64,000 nt of DNA from Marinilabilia salmonicolor JCM 21150 (GTDB taxonomy: Bacteria > Bacteroidota > Bacteroidia > Bacteroidales > Marinilabiliaceae), in assembly GCF_000259075.1 (NCBI RefSeq), contig NZ_AJKI01000010.1, forward strand, positions 124,001 to 188,000, written 5' to 3'. The position numbers and the translations under genes were made by a program. This document shows positions 32,081 through 44,069 of this stretch, in pieces (the first letter of the stretch is position 1; the number at the start of each line of letters is the position of its first letter). Under the pieces are notes generated by a model. The model searched no databases. It was not told the origin of the DNA and saw only the letters and a program-made list of their open reading frames with translations.

Positions 32081-33655
32081 ATGAAAACACGTTATTCAGT
32101 ACTCATTATTCTAATTGCCGGCTTCTTTTGGAGTTCCTGTTCCGGCAAACAACAAGAACAACAACAAACTGCACAAAACCCGGTAATTCACGCCGATGTC
32201 CCGGATATTTCCATCATTCGCGTGGACGACACCTACTACATGAGCAGCACCACCATGCACATGAGCCCCGGAGTGCCCATCATGAAATCCAAAGATCTGG
32301 TGAACTGGGAGATGGTCAACTATGCCTACGATACACTTGCAAATAACGAAGCGCTTCGTCTCGAAAACGGGAAAAGTGCATATGGCAAAGGTTCCTGGGC
32401 CAGCAGTCTGCGTTTTCAAAACGATACATTTTACGTATCCACTTTTTCGGCAACTTCCGGAAAAACGCACATCTACAAAACCAGAGACATTGAAAACGGG
32501 CCATGGGAGGCCATTACTTTTGAACCGGTATTGCACGACAATTCCCTTTTCTTCGATGATGACGGAAAAATATATTTGATTTATGGCGGAGGCAATATCC
32601 GGATTGCTGAACTGAAAGAAGATTTATCGGGTGTCAAACCTGATGGCATCAATCAGGTAATCGTTCCTGATGCAGGTAAGGTAGCATCTGAAAATCTGAT
32701 GCTCCACGCCGAAGGGTCACAGATCATCAAGCACAACGGCAAATATTACATTTTCAACATCACCTGGCCACAGGGAGGCATGCGCACAGTTGTAGTACAC
32801 CGGGCCGATCAAATAACCGGGCCTTATGAAGGGAAAGTGGCTCTTCAGGATCGCGGCATTGCTCAGGGAAGTATCATAGACACCCCCGAAGGCGACTGGT
32901 ATGCCTATATGTTCCGCGATTATGGATCAGTAGGAAGAATGCCTTACATCATGCCCATGAAGTGGGAGAACGAATGGCCCGTTCTGGGGATAGACGGAAA
33001 AGTGCCGGACACTTTGGATATTGCGGTTCAAAACATTGGCGTATCAGGCATTGTCACCTCTGATGATTTTGACGGAAATAAGCTTCCTCTTGCCTGGCAA
33101 TGGAACCATAACCCTGATGACCGTTACTGGTCTTTGACAGAAAGAGAAGGCTATTTACGCCTGACCAACGGACGCATTGATGACAATGTGGAGCAAACCA
33201 GAAATACACTGACACAACGCACCTTCGGCCCCGTCAGTTCTGCTTCTACCCTGCTTGAAGCTCAGGGCATGAAAGATGGAGATGTCGCCGGTCTGGTGGC
33301 ATTACAAAAAAGATACGGATTTGTGGGGGTAGAAATGGAAAACAACAGCAAATCAATATTCATGGTGAGTGCAGAAACCGAAAAACCTGTAGAACTGGAA
33401 ACCATTCCGCTGGAACAGGATCAAATCTGGTTAAAAATCGACTGCGATTATAGAAACAGAACAGACAAAGCCTGGTTCTATTACAGTCTGAATGGCAATG
33501 ACTGGGAAAAAATCGGAGAGCCGTTGCAAATGGCATATTCTCTACCCCAACACTTTATGGGATATCGATTTGGCTTGTTCTCTTTTGCCACCAAAGAAAC
33601 AGGAGGTTATGTGGATTTCGATTACTTTAAAATCAGTGACGAGATAACAGAATAG
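32081..33655 (+). CDS. GH43 lipoprotein, GH43_12-like, with C-terminal beta-sandwich
   Basis: The start at 32081 gives a lipoprotein signal (FFWSSC, Cys20); the longer open frame upstream runs through the repeat cluster and is not credible. The propeller shows DVPDISIIRVDDTYYMSS (base Asp42), TMHMSPGVPIMKSKDLVNWE, HDNSLFFDDDGKIYLIYGG (second Asp) and LHAEGSQIIKHNGKYY (acid Glu). The last ~190 residues are the GH43_C2-type sandwich (VTSDDFDGNKLPLAWQW onward). The arrangement is that of exo-acting xylan beta-xylosidases/arabinofuranosidases. A 24-base piece of its 3' end (33583-33606) is copied into the following gap. Confidence 0.9.
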   Translation: MKTRYSVLIILIAGFFWSSCSGKQQEQQQTAQNPVIHADVPDISIIRVDDTYYMSSTTMHMSPGVPIMKSKDLVNWEMVNYAYDTLANNEALRLENGKSAYGKGSWASSLRFQNDTFYVSTFSATSGKTHIYKTRDIENGPWEAITFEPVLHDNSLFFDDDGKIYLIYGGGNIRIAELKEDLSGVKPDGINQVIVPDAGKVASENLMLHAEGSQIIKHNGKYYIFNITWPQGGMRTVVVHRADQITGPYEGKVALQDRGIAQGSIIDTPEGDWYAYMFRDYGSVGRMPYIMPMKWENEWPVLGIDGKVPDTLDIAVQNIGVSGIVTSDDFDGNKLPLAWQWNHNPDDRYWSLTEREGYLRLTNGRIDDNVEQTRNTLTQRTFGPVSSASTLLEAQGMKDGDVAGLVALQKRYGFVGVEMENNSKSIFMVSAETEKPVELETIPLEQDQIWLKIDCDYRNRTDKAWFYYSLNGNDWEKIGEPLQMAYSLPQHFMGYRFGLFSFATKETGGYVDFDYFKISDEITE

Positions 33656-33678
33656 AGCATTGACCGTTCTTAAAAACC

Positions 33679-33817
33679 CTCGTCTGAGACGAGAGTCAAC
33701 CACCCCCTCGTTTGGAAACGAGGGGGTGAGTTTTGCCACTAAAGAAACAGGAGGAGAAGACTACCCACTGCCCCTCGTTTCCGAACGAGGGGCTTTGTAC
33801 CACTCGTCTCTGACGAG
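33679..33817. repeat. palindromic repeat cluster 3 (REP/BIME-like)
   Basis: Four hairpins lie between GH43 and GH95: CTCGTCTGAGACGAG (33679-33693), CACCCCCTCG...CGAGGGGGTG (33702-33728), GCCCCTCGTTT...AACGAGGGGC (33770-33793) and CTCGTCTCTGACGAG (33803-33817). The units match those of clusters 1 and 2, with CTCGTTT in place of CTCGATT. A copied piece of the upstream gene sits between the second and third hairpin. Confidence 0.75.
33731..33754 (+). repeat. 24-base duplicate of the preceding gene's 3' end
   Basis: This intergenic segment (TTTTGCCACTAAAGAAACAG then GAGG) equals 33583-33606 inside the GH43 coding end at 23 of 24 positions. It is out of any gene and flanked by repeat hairpins, which suggests that a tandem duplication or aberrant repair accompanied repeat insertion. 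Confidence 0.75.
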
Positions 33818-33861
33818 AATATATCGCTAAAGCAGAGTGCTAATCTCATAAATCATATGAT

Positions 33862-36345
33862 ATGCAATCAATCATGAATTCATTAAGAAAAATTTTAATT
33901 CTTGCTTTTAGTTTTCTCCTACTGGGAGCATGCAACAAAGACGAAGCACAGGAAAGCGACCTTAAACTTTGGTACGACAAGCCGGCGAAAGTCTGGAATG
34001 AAGCACTTCCCATTGGAAACGGCCGCCTGGGAGCGATGGTATTCGGTGATCCTACCCTGGAAAACATCCAGCTCAACGAAGAGACATTTTGGTCGGGCAG
34101 CCCGTCACGCAACGATAACCCCAAAGCTATTGAGGCCTTACCGGAGGTACGGAACCTCATCTTTGAAGGGAAATATCACGAAGCGGAAAAAATAGTCAAT
34201 GAAAACATGGTAGCAGAACAACTGCATGGTTCCATGTACCAGACTATTGGCAATCTCAACCTCACTTTCGAAGGACATGAGAATTATTCAAACTATTCCC
34301 GGGAGCTGGACATTGAAAAAGCACTGCACACTACTTCCTACACCGTCGATGATGTGAATTTCAAACGAGAGATTTTTGCTTCCTTCCCCGATCAGGTCAT
34401 TGTGGTAAAGTTATCTGCCGACCAACCGGAAAGTCTGTCTTTCACTGCCAATCTAATCGGCCCATTGGCAAAGAACACCAAAGCGGTAGATGCCAGCACT
34501 CTCGAAATGACCGGTATTTCCGGCAATCATGAAAGAGTCGAAGGAAAAGTAGAATTCAATACCCTCGCCAAAATACTCAATACGGATGGTGCAACATCTG
34601 CTGATGGAGACAAAATCACTGTTAAAGATGCCAGCGAAGTGGTCATTCTAATATCTATGGCTACCAATTTTGTGGATTACAAAACGTTAACAGCTGATGA
34701 GAATGAAAAGTGCCGGAAATTTCTGACTGCCGCCCAAACAAAAGAGTATTCAGAAATCAAAGAAGCCCACATCAGGGACTATCGTAAATATTTCACCCGA
34801 TCGTCGTTGGATTTGGGCACCACCCCGGCCAGTCAGCGCCCCACGGATGTAAGAATCAAAAACTTTTCCCATACCAACGACCCGGCGCTGGTATCACTCT
34901 ATTATCAGTTTGGCCGTTATCTGCTGATTTCCAGTTCGCGCCCGGGCGGACAGCCCGCCAACCTTCAGGGGATATGGAACAACAGCACCAATCCGGCGTG
35001 GGACAGTAAATACACCATCAACATCAATACCGAAATGAATTACTGGCCGGCTGAGAAAACCAATCTTCCGGAATTGCATGAGCCTCTGATAGAAATGGTC
35101 AAAGATTTATCGGAAGCAGGCTCACAAACAGCCCGGAATATGTATGGGTGCAACGGTTGGGTAACCCACCACAATACAGACATCTGGCGTATTACCGGGG
35201 TAGTTGACGGCGCATTTTGGGGTATGTGGCCCATGGGCGGCGCCTGGCTCACTCAGCATCTCTGGGATAAATACCTCTACAGTGGCAATCGGGAGTATCT
35301 GGCATCGGTTTACCCGATAATGAAATCCGCATGCAAGTTTTATCAGGATTTTCTGGTTGAAGAACCTTCCAACGGTTGGTTGGTGGTCAATCCCTCCAAC
35401 TCACCGGAAAATGCACCCGTCGGTCGCCCGTCAGTTACTGCAGGAGCAACCATGGACAATCAGATCCTTTTCGACCTTTTTACTAAGACAAAAAAAGCAG
35501 CCACCCTGCTTAACGAGGACGAAAAACTCATCAACGATTTTCAAAGAATTATTGACCGTTTACCACCTATGCAAATTGGACAACACGGACAATTACAGGA
35601 GTGGATGGAAGATCTGGACAGTCCTGATGATAAGCACCGTCACATTTCACACCTTTACGGATTGCACCCATCCAACCAAATTTCACCCTATTCTTCCCCT
35701 GAGTTATTTGAGGCAGCCCGCACAACCATGAAACACCGGGGTGACATATCTACCGGATGGTCCATGGGCTGGAAAGTGAACTTCTGGGCTCGTATGCTAG
35801 ATGGAAATCATGCCTTCAAGCTAATTCAAGACCAGCTCACACTGGTTGGAACTGACAACAACTCTGGTGAAGGTGGCGGTACCTATCCCAACCTGCTGGA
35901 TGCTCACCCTCCTTTCCAGATAGACGGAAACTTCGGATGTGCAGTTGGTATTGCGGAAATGTTGTTGCAAAGTCACGACGGCACCATTCACTTTCTGCCG
36001 GCTCTTCCCGATGACTGGAAGAACGGCGAAATAACCGGTCTGCGAACTCCAGGCGGTTTTGAAGTCAGTTTTAAGTGGCAAAACGGCCACCTGATAAAAG
36101 CAGAAATCAAATCAACCTTGGGCGGTAATTGCAGAATTCGGGTACCCAATGAAATGAAAATTTCCGGTAGCATTACTTTAAAGGAAGCAAAAGGGGAAAA
36201 CCCCAATCTTTTCTTTGAGAAACCCGAAATTAAAACGCCACTTATTTCAGAAAAAGCCCCACAAAGAACTGTTTCTTTGCCTGAAACCTATTTATACGAT
36301 TTTCAGACCGAAAAGGACCAGGTTTATTCGCTTACAATCAAGTAA
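33862..36345 (+). CDS. GH95 alpha-L-fucosidase / alpha-L-galactosidase lipoprotein
   Basis: An inverting (alpha/alpha)6-barrel glycosidase. The lipoprotein signal ends LLLGAC; starts at 33862 and 33874 both fit and give the same mature protein. Signatures: LWYDKPAKVWNEALPIGNGRLGAMVFG, NEETFWSGSP, SSRPGGQPANLQGIWNNSTNPAWDSKY, INTEMNYWPAEKTNLPELHEPL, HHNTDIWR, NPSNSPENA, LQEWMEDLDSPDDKHRHISHLYGLHP, STGWSMGWKVNFWARM, HPPFQIDGNFGC. Known GH95 enzymes remove alpha-L-fucose or alpha-L-galactose; an alpha-L-galactosidase of this family has been described from a Bacteroides complex-xylan locus, and the xylan context favours that activity here. It is the last gene of the plus-strand array. Confidence 0.93.
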   Translation: MQSIMNSLRKILILAFSFLLLGACNKDEAQESDLKLWYDKPAKVWNEALPIGNGRLGAMVFGDPTLENIQLNEETFWSGSPSRNDNPKAIEALPEVRNLIFEGKYHEAEKIVNENMVAEQLHGSMYQTIGNLNLTFEGHENYSNYSRELDIEKALHTTSYTVDDVNFKREIFASFPDQVIVVKLSADQPESLSFTANLIGPLAKNTKAVDASTLEMTGISGNHERVEGKVEFNTLAKILNTDGATSADGDKITVKDASEVVILISMATNFVDYKTLTADENEKCRKFLTAAQTKEYSEIKEAHIRDYRKYFTRSSLDLGTTPASQRPTDVRIKNFSHTNDPALVSLYYQFGRYLLISSSRPGGQPANLQGIWNNSTNPAWDSKYTININTEMNYWPAEKTNLPELHEPLIEMVKDLSEAGSQTARNMYGCNGWVTHHNTDIWRITGVVDGAFWGMWPMGGAWLTQHLWDKYLYSGNREYLASVYPIMKSACKFYQDFLVEEPSNGWLVVNPSNSPENAPVGRPSVTAGATMDNQILFDLFTKTKKAATLLNEDEKLINDFQRIIDRLPPMQIGQHGQLQEWMEDLDSPDDKHRHISHLYGLHPSNQISPYSSPELFEAARTTMKHRGDISTGWSMGWKVNFWARMLDGNHAFKLIQDQLTLVGTDNNSGEGGGTYPNLLDAHPPFQIDGNFGCAVGIAEMLLQSHDGTIHFLPALPDDWKNGEITGLRTPGGFEVSFKWQNGHLIKAEIKSTLGGNCRIRVPNEMKISGSITLKEAKGENPNLFFEKPEIKTPLISEKAPQRTVSLPETYLYDFQTEKDQVYSLTIK

Positions 36346-36388
36346 AATAGAAAAAGGCTATAATTTAAAGTAGCGTTTTTGTCATTAG

Positions 36389-36422
36389 AGAATGCTTCGG
36401 GCATGGCCCTCGCAATAACCGG
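36389..36422. repeat. REP-like dispersed repeat, copy 2
   Basis: GAATGCTTCGGGCATGGCCC followed by TCGCAATAACCGGG is the partner of the segment at 12781-12814. A GAAGCAATCTC end at about 36531-36541 may be the other border of the same repeat type. It lies between two converging transcripts (GH95 and the antiporter gene). Confidence 0.45.
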
Positions 36423-36563
36423 GTCTCCGAGTGATATAGAAGGGGTTGGCAGATAGTAGGACGATTTGACCGCCCTGCAATTTGCCACCCCCTTCCATTA
36501 AGGTGAAAGTGAGTGATTGGTAGCAAAGCGAAGCAATCTCTGGTCAGGAAAAAAATCATTCCC

Positions 36564-38033
36564 CTACTTCCCGGGTTTTGTCAGATAATCCTGAATGTTT
36601 CTCAGGCTCTTTTCATCGTCCGACAAAATCAATAATGTATCATTAGGTTCAATAACCGTTGAGCCACTCGGAGTGATATACCTGTCTCCCCGTTTTATCA
36701 TAGCAATAATAGTGCTTTTAGGAAAGCCCAAATCCACAATACGCCGGTCAACAGCATAACAGGCAGGCGCCACGGAAATTTCTTTCATCGCCGATTTGGG
36801 AATTTCGGAAATAAATTTTTCCGTTTCGGAGATGGGCTTAACTCTTTCGGGCAGGGCAACACCCAACCATTTGGCAACCAATGTCAGGGTAGTGCCCTGA
36901 ATCATCACGGAAGTGACCGAAATAAAAAATACGATATTAAAAATCATTTCAGCCTGATCGATCCCTGCAAGCAGTGGATAGGTAGCAAAAACAATAGGTA
37001 CCGCCCCACGAAACCCAACCCACGAAATATAAAAGCGTCTTCTGATTTTCATTTTAAAAAACATCAAACTGATAAACACACTTACAGGACGAGCAACAAT
37101 AATTAAAAAAAGAGAAACCAGCAGTCCGATCCCCATCACCGGAAAAACATGGGAGGGATAGACAAGCAATCCTAACGTCAGGAAGAGTATTATTTGCATC
37201 AACCAGGCCAAACCATCATACATCTTCATAATGGTTTTTTTATGTATGAGATCCTGATTGCCCAAATAAACAGCACTGATGTAAATGGCCAAAAATCCGT
37301 TGCCCCCCAATGCATCGGTAGTGGAGAAAGTTATAAACATCAAAGCAATCATCAGCACCGGATAAAGTCCTTCAAAAACAAGCTTGATCTTATTGATTAC
37401 AAACTTGCTTATCCGGCCAAACAAAAACCCGGCGATAGCACCCAGTATCATTTGCTGAAAAAACATGGGGATTATAGAAATCAGACTTTTATCCTGATTC
37501 ACCACCAAAGACAAAAAGGCGATGGTCAGCACATAGGCCATGGGGTCGTTACTTCCGCTTTCAAGCTCAAGGGTGGGACGTAATTTAGCTTTAAGCGCCA
37601 GACTTTTTGATCGTAGAATGGAAAACACCGCTGCTGCGTCGGTAGATGAAACAATCGACCCAAGCAAAAGACTCTCATAAATGGTAAAATCAGTAACAAA
37701 CCAGACAAAAGTCCCCAACAACAAAGCTGTCAGCAACACTCCCAATGTAGATAAAGCAATTCCCTGCCCCAATATGGGCTTAACCGACTTCCAGTTGGTA
37801 TCCAACCCACCCGAAAACAATATGAAGTTAAGGGAAACAACCCCGATAAACTGAGCAATTTGAGGATTGTCAAAATGAATCCGACCAATGCCGTCGGAAC
37901 CCGCAAGCATCCCGATGGCCAGGAATAGCAAAAGAGTAGGGATGCCAAACCGGTAAGAGGTTTTTCCGGCAATAATGCTCACAAAAAGCATCAAAGACCC
38001 TATTAGCAGTATATTCTCTATTGTCAAAAGCAT
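36564..38033 (-). CDS. potassium/proton antiporter, CPA1 family (NhaP2/CvrA-like)
   Basis: An inner-membrane cation/proton exchanger, with about 12 hydrophobic segments over residues 1-395. Motifs of the CPA1 family are visible: LFLAIGMLAGSDGIG, LNFILFSGGLDTNW, SSTDAAAVFS and LELESGSNDPMAY with the transport-site acids. Residues ~400-489 form a TrkA_C-type regulatory domain (SVAPACYAVDRRIVDLGF, GDRYITPSGSTVIEPNDTLLILS). This combination matches NhaP2-type proteins of potassium efflux and pH balance. It is unrelated to the sugar loci and marks the boundary between them. It lies 150 bases after the stress-protein gene on the same strand. Confidence 0.9.
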   Translation of the reverse strand: MLLTIENILLIGSLMLFVSIIAGKTSYRFGIPTLLLFLAIGMLAGSDGIGRIHFDNPQIAQFIGVVSLNFILFSGGLDTNWKSVKPILGQGIALSTLGVLLTALLLGTFVWFVTDFTIYESLLLGSIVSSTDAAAVFSILRSKSLALKAKLRPTLELESGSNDPMAYVLTIAFLSLVVNQDKSLISIIPMFFQQMILGAIAGFLFGRISKFVINKIKLVFEGLYPVLMIALMFITFSTTDALGGNGFLAIYISAVYLGNQDLIHKKTIMKMYDGLAWLMQIILFLTLGLLVYPSHVFPVMGIGLLVSLFLIIVARPVSVFISLMFFKMKIRRRFYISWVGFRGAVPIVFATYPLLAGIDQAEMIFNIVFFISVTSVMIQGTTLTLVAKWLGVALPERVKPISETEKFISEIPKSAMKEISVAPACYAVDRRIVDLGFPKSTIIAMIKRGDRYITPSGSTVIEPNDTLLILSDDEKSLRNIQDYLTKPGK

Positions 38034-38183
38034 CTGAGTTCTCTATCCGTCTTGGTTATTAACTACATATAAAAGGAGGCCGGTTATTCCCGCGGGAAGA
38101 GCTTGACAGGCCTCTGCTAAATTAACCACAAAATAAACTTTTTGTTAAGCTCTTCACAGAATTTTTGTTCTTTTTGGATTGTC

Positions 38184-39002
38184 TTATTTCGGAACAACAA
38201 TTAATGGCATACAACCATCATAAACCATTTCATGGATCAGGGTATTTTGGAAAACACTATCGTTCAATGCTTTTACATCCTGTTGTATAACAATAACTGT
38301 ATCCGGCGACTCATTTAATAATTTGCAGTCTCCGGACAATGGCTCGTTAACAATGTCTATTCCCACTTTGGGAGCATAATCTCTCAGCTTCCCTGCCAAT
38401 TCTCCAAGATAGTCAGTATGCTGTTTATCAAAAACTAAAGGAATGAGTTCAATGGTAGAAATCAACTTCTTCATAATCTGCACAAGCAATTCCAGATGTT
38501 TAGTATTGAAAGGATTCTTACTGGAACAGATAAAACTAAACCTTCGCGAAATTACCTCTTCCTGATTCAAAGGAACACCAAGGGCAAAAAACTCAGTATC
38601 ATCAATAACAGTAAGAATTGTTGTACCTAAAAAAAGTTTTTTCCACAATCCCGACTCTTTAATTCCCACCACAACAAAATCTATAAAGTCATCACCTTTC
38701 AGTTGGTTCAAAACTGATGGAAAATCAAACCTGCCGATTTTAAATTGAACATCCTCAAATGCGAAAGGTCTGGTAAACTTGTTGAGGGAATCCCAGGCAT
38801 CCGCTTTTTCGGCTCTTTCAAGTCCGGACCGTACATCCTGATATGCCATGGAAGGTTTTGCTCCGGTAAGTTTATGGACAAATACAACACCGGCATTTAA
38901 TTCCCGACTCAGTTTATGGACAAATGAAACCAATACAGAAGAAGTTTCTTCCAGGTCGATAAGCGCAATAATTCTGTTCTCAGCCGGCATTTTTATCAAC
39001 AT
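38184..39002 (-). CDS. universal stress protein-like, two-domain
   Basis: A 272-residue cytoplasmic protein with two weak Usp-type halves. The first (NRIIALIDLEETSSVLVSFV, FVVVGIKESGLWKKLFLGTT) keeps a variant of the Gly-rich ATP-binding loop of UspA proteins; the second (FSFICSSKNPFNTKHLELL to MPLIVVPK) lacks it. Starts at 39002 and 38990 (MPAENRII) are both possible. It precedes the antiporter gene on the same strand; Usp proteins are often encoded beside ion transporters. Exact role not assignable. Confidence 0.65.
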   Translation of the reverse strand: MLIKMPAENRIIALIDLEETSSVLVSFVHKLSRELNAGVVFVHKLTGAKPSMAYQDVRSGLERAEKADAWDSLNKFTRPFAFEDVQFKIGRFDFPSVLNQLKGDDFIDFVVVGIKESGLWKKLFLGTTILTVIDDTEFFALGVPLNQEEVISRRFSFICSSKNPFNTKHLELLVQIMKKLISTIELIPLVFDKQHTDYLGELAGKLRDYAPKVGIDIVNEPLSGDCKLLNESPDTVIVIQQDVKALNDSVFQNTLIHEMVYDGCMPLIVVPK

Positions 39003-39071
39003 TTGAGGTTTTCCTCAAAATACTAAAAAAGAGAATCACTTCAAATAACCATTGGGATAATTGGTTGAAAT

Positions 39072-39107
39072 AAAAAAGCCTTCCCGGGCAATCCGGAAAG
39101 GCTTTTC
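39072..39107 (-). terminator. Rho-independent terminator of the kinase gene
   Basis: The stem AAAAGCCTTCCCGG / CCGGAAAGGCTTTT (one mismatch) lies 43 bases past the stop of the minus-strand kinase gene and gives a T-run in minus-strand RNA (GGCTTTTTTA). It is nearly identical to the terminator at 52837-52874, including the CACG that borders it. Confidence 0.82.
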
Positions 39108-39149
39108 TCACGTTTCTAAGGTATATAAATCAATCTCAGCCAAGCTGAA

Positions 39150-40235
39150 TCATTGTTCCTCAACAATACGCTGCATAGCATTCCAGTGGTCCTCCATTGT
39201 TTGCAGAAGCTTCATTTGAGCTCTGGCTCTGACCAGGTTATGATTCGCATATTCAATCTTATAATATTTATCTCCATCCAGGTAATCATCCAGAAACCGT
39301 ACAGCCTGTTCATAAGTCAGCAGTTTTGCTCCAAATGCCAGGGTTGCTTTCTCCTCTGCAGTTAAAATATCGCGAGTCTCCTGAAGAAAACCTTTAATAA
39401 AACCTTCGAAAAGCTCCATTTCAATCCCCACATTGTCCAGGTTGGGATCATCCTCTTTGCCCGTATTGGCACCATTACGAATGGCATCACCAATGTCATA
39501 GCAAACATAACCGGGCATTACTGTATCCAGGTCAATCACGCAAAGAACCTCATCATTTTCATCCAGGAGTACATTATTAAATTTTGTATCCTGATGAACA
39601 ATGCGTTGTGGAATTTTCCCTTCACGGCCCATCTGAATTATTTTCTTGTATTCGTCTGACCTCTCCATTAAGAAATCCACTTCTTGCTGAACCTCCTCCA
39701 GTCTCCCAACCGGATTTTCCTTCACCCGCTCTTTAAAATTATTTATGCGCATCCCGGTGTCATGGAATCCGGGAATTACCGGGTAAAGAGGGTCTCCCGG
39801 CAAATCAGAAACCAGCTTTTGAAATTGGCCAAAGGCTCTCCCTCCCGCCTCAGCCTGTTTGGCATTGGTAAGTTGATCGTAAGAATGGGCTCCTTCAATA
39901 AAAAGAAACATACGCCAGTAATTGCCCTCATCATCTTTGTAAAACCCCTCGCCATCACTGGTCTTAACAGGAGTTAAAACGCGTCGGTCAATATCATCGG
40001 TCCCCTGCGCTTCAAGTTTTTCCCGAATGTGACTGGTAACCCGCTCTATATTGCGGGTCAGTTCAGGAACATTTTGAAAAATATGATGATTAATAATTTG
40101 CAAAAGATAGTTGGGAGCATCACTCTCACTTGTCCGAACTTTATAGGTAGTGTTAATAAGTCCATTGCCAAATGGTTTAATGGTTGCAACCGTACCATCT
40201 ATGGAAAACTGTTCGGTAATTTGTTCTGGTGTCAT
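39150..40235 (-). CDS. APH-fold sugar kinase-like phosphotransferase (N-acetylhexosamine 1-kinase-like)
   Basis: The start at 40235 (MTPEQITEQFS) is chosen because the longer frame would begin at a TTG with no family-like sequence. The 361-residue product has the aminoglycoside-phosphotransferase fold: PFGNGLINTTYKV nucleotide loop, LLQIINHHIF lysine-poor strand, Brenner motif IVHQDTKFNNVLLD (catalytic Asp, Mg-binding Asn) and CVIDLDTVMPGYVCYDIGD. Proteins of this type include NahK, which phosphorylates N-acetylhexosamines at C1. It lies 260 bases after the GH2 gene and near GH109, so it may salvage GalNAc or another released sugar. The activity is an inference. Confidence 0.75.
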   Translation of the reverse strand: MTPEQITEQFSIDGTVATIKPFGNGLINTTYKVRTSESDAPNYLLQIINHHIFQNVPELTRNIERVTSHIREKLEAQGTDDIDRRVLTPVKTSDGEGFYKDDEGNYWRMFLFIEGAHSYDQLTNAKQAEAGGRAFGQFQKLVSDLPGDPLYPVIPGFHDTGMRINNFKERVKENPVGRLEEVQQEVDFLMERSDEYKKIIQMGREGKIPQRIVHQDTKFNNVLLDENDEVLCVIDLDTVMPGYVCYDIGDAIRNGANTGKEDDPNLDNVGIEMELFEGFIKGFLQETRDILTAEEKATLAFGAKLLTYEQAVRFLDDYLDGDKYYKIEYANHNLVRARAQMKLLQTMEDHWNAMQRIVEEQ

Positions 40236-40494
40236 AGCGATTATAGTTTGGTAATACGAATTAAAACTTCTCCAAAATTCAGTACTTCGATTGGTTTTTT
40301 TCTCCAAAGAAGTAAAAAACCGCTCCCCTCAGGCAGGTATCCATCCTTTACTCCTAAGCATTCCTGGAAAATTAAAAAATATGGACTTTCCAATCATCTC
40401 CCCATATTCTTATATTAAAACTTCCATGGCCATAACAAAAAAAATTATAGCCATGGAAGTGCATATTAATCTGTTATGGTATCATTTTCCATCA

Positions 40495-44069
<3,575 letters not shown>

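Noticed and set aside
29151-33817. CRISPR array made of the palindromic units
   Set aside because: The units vary in length and order, with no regular spacing or unique spacers, and no cas gene is nearby.
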